Shown in pieces: positions 60,240 through 64,000 of a stretch of DNA of 64,000 nt (the stretch's first letter is position 1; each line of letters opens with the position of its first letter). The DNA comes from Cymbidium sinense (Eukaryota > Streptophyta > Magnoliopsida > Asparagales > Orchidaceae), in contig CM038220.1 of NCBI GenBank assembly GCA_021442155.1, positions 80,590,897-80,654,896 of the forward strand, read 5' to 3'. The notes below the pieces were generated by a model. That model saw only the letters and a list, made by a program, of their open reading frames with translations, was not told the DNA's origin and did not search any database. A program made the translations under genes and the position numbers.

Positions 60240-61383
60240 ACTTTAGACCATCGACCCTTTTGAAACTAGGTCAAGCTACATCGACTGGAATGATCTGCGG
60301 CGCATCTCTTGGTAAATGCCACTCAACCCTCTTCCAACGATAAGAGGGACTCGTGACAACTCTCGCTCTTGAGCATGTATCGATAGGCGATGTTGTGATC
60401 TCTCTCCGTCGGCTCCCATGTCACGCATTAGAAATTATGTCAAATTAGAAGTTACACATATTTGAACTGAAGTGGTATTTGTAAATCCAACTTGTGAATG
60501 CCGCAAGCCATCCAACTCATTTCTGTATACTACAACGTTCACCATTGGCTGCTGGCGAACATACTTCTCATTCCATCTGTACACAAAAAATAGTTTAAAC
60601 ACATATTAAAGCTATAAAATTTGAAAGTACACTTAATAAAATATACCTCAATCCAACACTGAGATCATCAAGTTCAGCAGGATATGACACATGTAGAGTC
60701 AGCCTCCCAACATGAATATGCTCCCAAGCCCATATCTGAATGAAATGTAAGCAGCCATCCATGTTGGTGGGCCTAGTCATTCGTCTGACTCCACAGTATG
60801 GGTGGGCTAGAACTGCACCCATAGCCATTCATCAAGGTATCCGGTTATCTAACTGGTAAAATCATGGATCTCTCGATGTATCGTAAGAAATAACCAATAA
60901 GGAATAGAATATAAGCATGCAGGTGCTGAAAAAACTCCTCGGTGCTCAAACTAGTGTACAACTCCCTGTAAAAAGTCCACTTCAGCCATCTCGGCGGCAT
61001 GCAGGTCTGTGCGTGTGCCTGACCCATCCTAAATGTCGACCTGATCTGCAGACTGATTGGATCATGATACATCACATCTAGTAAGGGGTGTCGTCCCAAC
61101 AAATCATCATAGTAATCAGGCCAGGTGTCCCATCTCTTCCCCTCGCCAATCACAATTAGATCTATGATAGGTGGCCCATCAACTCGTAGTCCAGGATCAT
61201 TGCTACGTCCTGGAGTGTAACAATCATCTCACCGACATCAAGGTGGAAGGTATTGGTCTGCGAAGACCATCTCTCAACCAGGGTAGTCAGCAAATGATGA
61301 TCTAGGCAGATGAAGCGAAGCTGGCTAACACAGTGTAGGCCCACCCGCTCTAGCCCACGGATGAATCACCTGCATGTGATGGG
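60240..61383 (-). pseudogene. plant mobile domain (MAIN-like / PP7-long-form type)
   Basis: Minus strand: SQLRFICLDHHLLTTLVERW then SSQTNTFHLDVGEMIVTLQD then VAMILDYELMG (61330-61170), GKRWDTWPDYYDDLLG (about 61145), MPPRWLKWTFYRELY, HAYILFLIGYFL (about 60920), VLAHPYCGVRRMTRPTN then CLHFIQIWAWEHIHVGRLTL (60810-60690), and WHLPRDAP near 60330. This is the order of the plant mobile domain found in MAIN/MAIL proteins and in transposons: LDHHLL.ALVERW, TFH...GEMT.TL.DV..LL, L...YLL.L.G..L, and (L/I)Q.WAWEH. Frameshifts and a stop separate the blocks. Its job in elements is unknown; here it follows the transposase directly. Confidence 0.8.
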
Positions 61384-62480
61384 CTACTCCTTTAGCATAA
61401 GCAAGTGTGATGCAGCCTCAAGCATGGTGTTCTGCAAAAAAAAAAAACTAGCCATTAACCAAATTGTCAAAATAAAAGGAAAGTAGTGGCTAGTCTTTTC
61501 ATGAAAAAAGATACTAAGTTGTAGTAGATAGGGTGATAAGATGACCCAGAAACCACGAGCCCGTTTCAGGACACCATTGAAACACTCAGATGCATTAATC
61601 ATCATTATTCCATAACGATTCCACCATCGTGCACAAGTGCCCATTTGATAGGGTCACGCTCTACAAGCCAGTTGTGAGCATCTTCTTTCACAATTTTAAT
61701 ATCTAACATTAGACAATTGAACTGCCAGATATCATCAATATTTCCTCCCATATACATCTTTTGATATAGAAATTTCACATCAGCAATCCCCAATCTGCGT
61801 ATTACCTTCTTAAAATTTTCACAGATGCCGTAAGCAGTGTCTGTAAGCTACCCATGCAAACACTTCTCTACATCCATGTAATAGACCAGCATGTTTATCA
61901 AAAATTATACAAAGATCACGTCTAGTAGAGACAACAACAGTATATCATGTAAGCATAGCAGGAACCACAACCAAGAATCAATCGACTCAGACAATACAAT
62001 AAGGCTAATGGAAATAATCCATTATTTTCATCGATTCCATCAGTAGTTAATAATGTACCATGACACATGCCTAACAAAAAAAGAACCGTTCTACGCCGCT
62101 GCCAATACTCCATCCCATGATTGAAGGGCCAAATGCCCAAAAAAGTCTCTGGAAGCATTGTGTACTGCTAGACTGAATTCTATAGACTGTACCAAGTAAG
62201 GAACTACAAACTGATTCCATAAAAAGATTGAGAGTCCTGTAAGACTCTTCCCAGCTGCTAAATATTGCTTTTATTGCCTTACGCCTCGCATCTCAAGCCT
62301 TTATGTATGAAACTATAACATTAAATTTTGATTTCATCCTACCTATAATCTCCTTGGTTTCAAATCTATCTGATGTCTGATCACATGTATAATGAAGTAA
62401 GCTATAAATTTAGAGCTACATTATCGATGACCTGCTGCACTTACTGCAAGGATACATCTATGATTTTCACCAACTCTTGA
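61384..62480 (-). pseudogene. MuDR-like transposase relic
   Basis: Minus strand: W.ISRVGENHRCILAVSAAG (zinc-ribbon region, about 62480), DARRKAIKAIFSSWEESYRT (about 62290), CFQRLFWAFGPSI (about 62145), CHGTLLTTDGIDENNGLFPL (about 62060; the DGTHL..YKG motif is degraded), then GIADVKFLYQKMY and DPIKWALVHDGG (61790-61620) running into RYGIMMINASECFNGVLKRA (61615-61560). W..SY..L and NASE.FN..LK.AR are typical of MuDR transposases. Stops and frameshifts occur in at least five places, so it is dead. Confidence 0.85.
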
Positions 62481-62832
62481 TATTCTCCAAGTACCCCCTA
62501 AGCATCGGCTGCTGCTATAATGCAAATGCCACTTACATAGTCTAGTAGGACTATCATGTTGTACGCAAATAATCGTGTAGTTCTTCTGGTTAGAAGTAAC
62601 TGTTTGGAACTGAACATTATTTACTATGCACCATCCAACAACAACAAATTACAGACTCTGTTTATTTGCGAAGAACATACCTTTGACAAGGTCACCTAGG
62701 AATTTTGTATCGTCTGTTAGGACAGTTTCTTAATAAGGTCCGTCGAAGTGAATATCATTTTTCCACTCTCTCGTAGTCTAGTACATCCGAACATACTCAT
62801 TTGTGGACAACATCTGACTCTCACTATCAATT

Positions 62833-63069
62833 TCAGAGTGAGTGATTTTTTAGAAGATCATGACTGCCTAGACTCACAGGCACAATGACTTCTACCCCGA
62901 GTGAGTAGTCATCATCACTAATATCCTGCTCAGACTCACCACTTGAACCACTGCTCATAGTCTGATACTCATCTTCGCTTGCAGCATTGTGAGGCACATA
63001 TGGTTCCTCTGAATGATAAACAATATCATCGCTACCACAAAACTCATAAGTTGTATGATAACCAATCAT
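62833..63069 (-). pseudogene. acidic linker of the MULE protein
   Basis: A 78-codon open stretch is rich in Asp, Glu and Ser (EDEYQTMSSGSSGESEQDIS then DDDYS). Such an acidic segment usually separates the N-terminal domain from the zinc ribbon in MuDR-like proteins. Confidence 0.55.
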
Positions 63070-63321
63070 ACTAATTATTACAATTATAAGCAGTGAAAGA
63101 TTGACAAGATGTTACCTGGGAATCAACTCATCAAAGCTACGTTGTGTCCCTAGAGGTACATGTGTGATGAAATCTTGGTGTGTCGTCAGTGGTATATCTC
63201 TGACCTTATTGTCGGATCAACTGATGTGGATGCAAAATTAACATCCTCCACTTCGACATAGAACACTAACATTTGACGGGAAGCTTCGTCTAGTGTTACT
63301 TCATAAACTTCATCGCAGATA

Positions 63322-63585
63322 TTATAACGCTATAAATTCGTAACCCACCGGATAACGACCTGCAAGAGTGATTGTGTGATGCTCTGAATCAATGTGCAAG
63401 GTTCTCATAATTCGTTTCTTCAATTCCAATAAGCTGCTGTGATGCAGAACCTTAACTGGATGATTTTGACCTCCCACATAACTTGGACTAAATTGCTCAT
63501 CAATACTCAGTTTGCCTCCATAGAAAATAATCAGCAAAACAAATTCTCTATTCATTCTTACAAAACAAGCTATATGAATAATCAA
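63322..63585 (-). pseudogene. N-terminal PB1-like segment of the MULE protein
   Basis: Minus strand 87 codons: LLIIFYGGKLSIDEQFSPSY then VGGQNHPVKVLHHSSLLELK, IMRTLHIDSEHHTITLAGRY. The pattern (Y/F)GG, then a YVGG.. strand, then helix LL..(I/L)..L is like the PB1-type start of many plant MULE transposases. A start codon further upstream is possible. Confidence 0.55.
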
Positions 63586-63590
63586 AAATT

Positions 63591-64000
63591 TATATTAATC
63601 GACACCCTAATTAATACTACCTTTGGCTAGTTAACACCTAAACCGCAACGCCAACACAAACCTAAAAATCAAATCTCAAACAAAAGTCTAACCATACAAC
63701 TCTAACCCCTAACACATGAACTCTATTAATTTATAAATTGATAATGAAAGTGATTTACCGTGTGTTTACAAAGAACGACGGGGAAGTGCGCAAAAAAATG
63801 TAGAATCCGCCAAAGGAAATTTTCCTCGAACGAAATGGAGCCGGAATCATCATCGAAAGCTAATGTTGACTTCCAACGGCTGCTAGATGGGAGAGGGAAG
63901 TCATCAAATGGCGTAAAAGCGGCTGTCGGAAAAAAAGGAAGTTCCTATCAATTACTTGGACAAGATGTGCAATGCAGGCGGTCGGACCTACGCCGACGGC
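63591..64000. other. right edge of the window
   Basis: Probably the leader and end of the MULE. The last bases (GGCGGTCGGACC then TACGCCGACGGC) may belong to a terminal repeat or the next gene; this cannot be judged here. Confidence 0.3.

Larger units (their letters stand above)
59595..63590 (-). mobile_element. MuDR-like MULE fused to a plant mobile domain
   Basis: Minus-strand order: a PB1-like start (63540-63322), acidic linker (63069-62833), zinc-ribbon-like remnant (about 62480-62400), MULE transposase (about 62330-61450), then within about 60 bp the plant mobile domain (61360-60240) and a repetitive tail (59925-59595). MULE transposases joined to this domain are a known plant element type. 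Target duplications and terminal repeats could not be found; the 5' end may be near or beyond 64000. Confidence 0.75.

Overview
This window looks like repeat-dominated nuclear DNA of a flowering plant, probably a eudicot. The signs are plant-type LTR retrotransposons (Ty3/gypsy of the Ogre/Tat type and Ty1/copia), a plant L1-like LINE, two plant MULE transposase types (FAR1/FRS-like, and MuDR-like joined to a plant mobile domain), long (TA)n tracts, and a PELPK-type cell-wall protein gene. No rRNA or tRNA gene, CRISPR array or bacterial-style operon was seen. Almost every gene-like stretch is broken; the only near-intact host gene is the PELPK-like one at 15557-16965 (minus), and it carries one frameshift.

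Layout. 1-14330: an old Ogre/Tat-like element on the plus strand (5' LTR end 1-2610, primer binding site at 2613, decayed 3.9-kb interior with an integrase remnant, polypurine tract at 6529, 3' LTR 6543-11350) inserted into an opposite-strand LTR of the same family (11351-14330). 14331-18088: single-copy-looking DNA with the PELPK-like gene. 18089-22603: a minus-strand copia-like LTR element with two LTRs, a tRNA-Met-type primer site, no pol gene, and a GC-rich interior made partly of two tandem arrays. 22604-25485: AT-rich DNA with an old copia scrap and a 58-bp LINE fragment. 25486-34664: a giant solo LTR (perfect 5-bp target duplication GGTAT) holding a 3.5-kb LINE (14-bp target duplication) and fused pieces of three host genes. 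34994-44249: another solo LTR, interrupted by a third, opposite-strand solo LTR (39233-43955). 44259 to about 45111: one more LTR end. About 46150-57750: a FAR1/FRS-type MULE relic flanked by inverted arrays of a ~140-145-bp monomer. 58378-58815: a broken FAD-monooxygenase fragment. 59595-64000: a minus-strand MuDR-like MULE fused to a plant mobile domain.

The most interesting structure is the giant LTR family (about 4.5-5.7 kb per LTR). Every copy has the same order: TG end, 250-320-bp tandem units, (TA)n, pyrimidine-rich leader, a variable insert, a splice-acceptor-like NCAG motif, small hairpins, and a conserved ~2.4-kb tail ending CCACA. The insert differs between copies: a RecA-like fragment in one; alpha/beta-hydrolase, PPR and SPX-MFS fragments joined without visible introns in another; a GC-rich block in a third. 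All recognisable captured gene pieces run in the LTR sense. I infer a recurrent gene-capture site inside a retrotransposon LTR. All assignments come from reading translations and repeats by eye; no alignment or database search was run.
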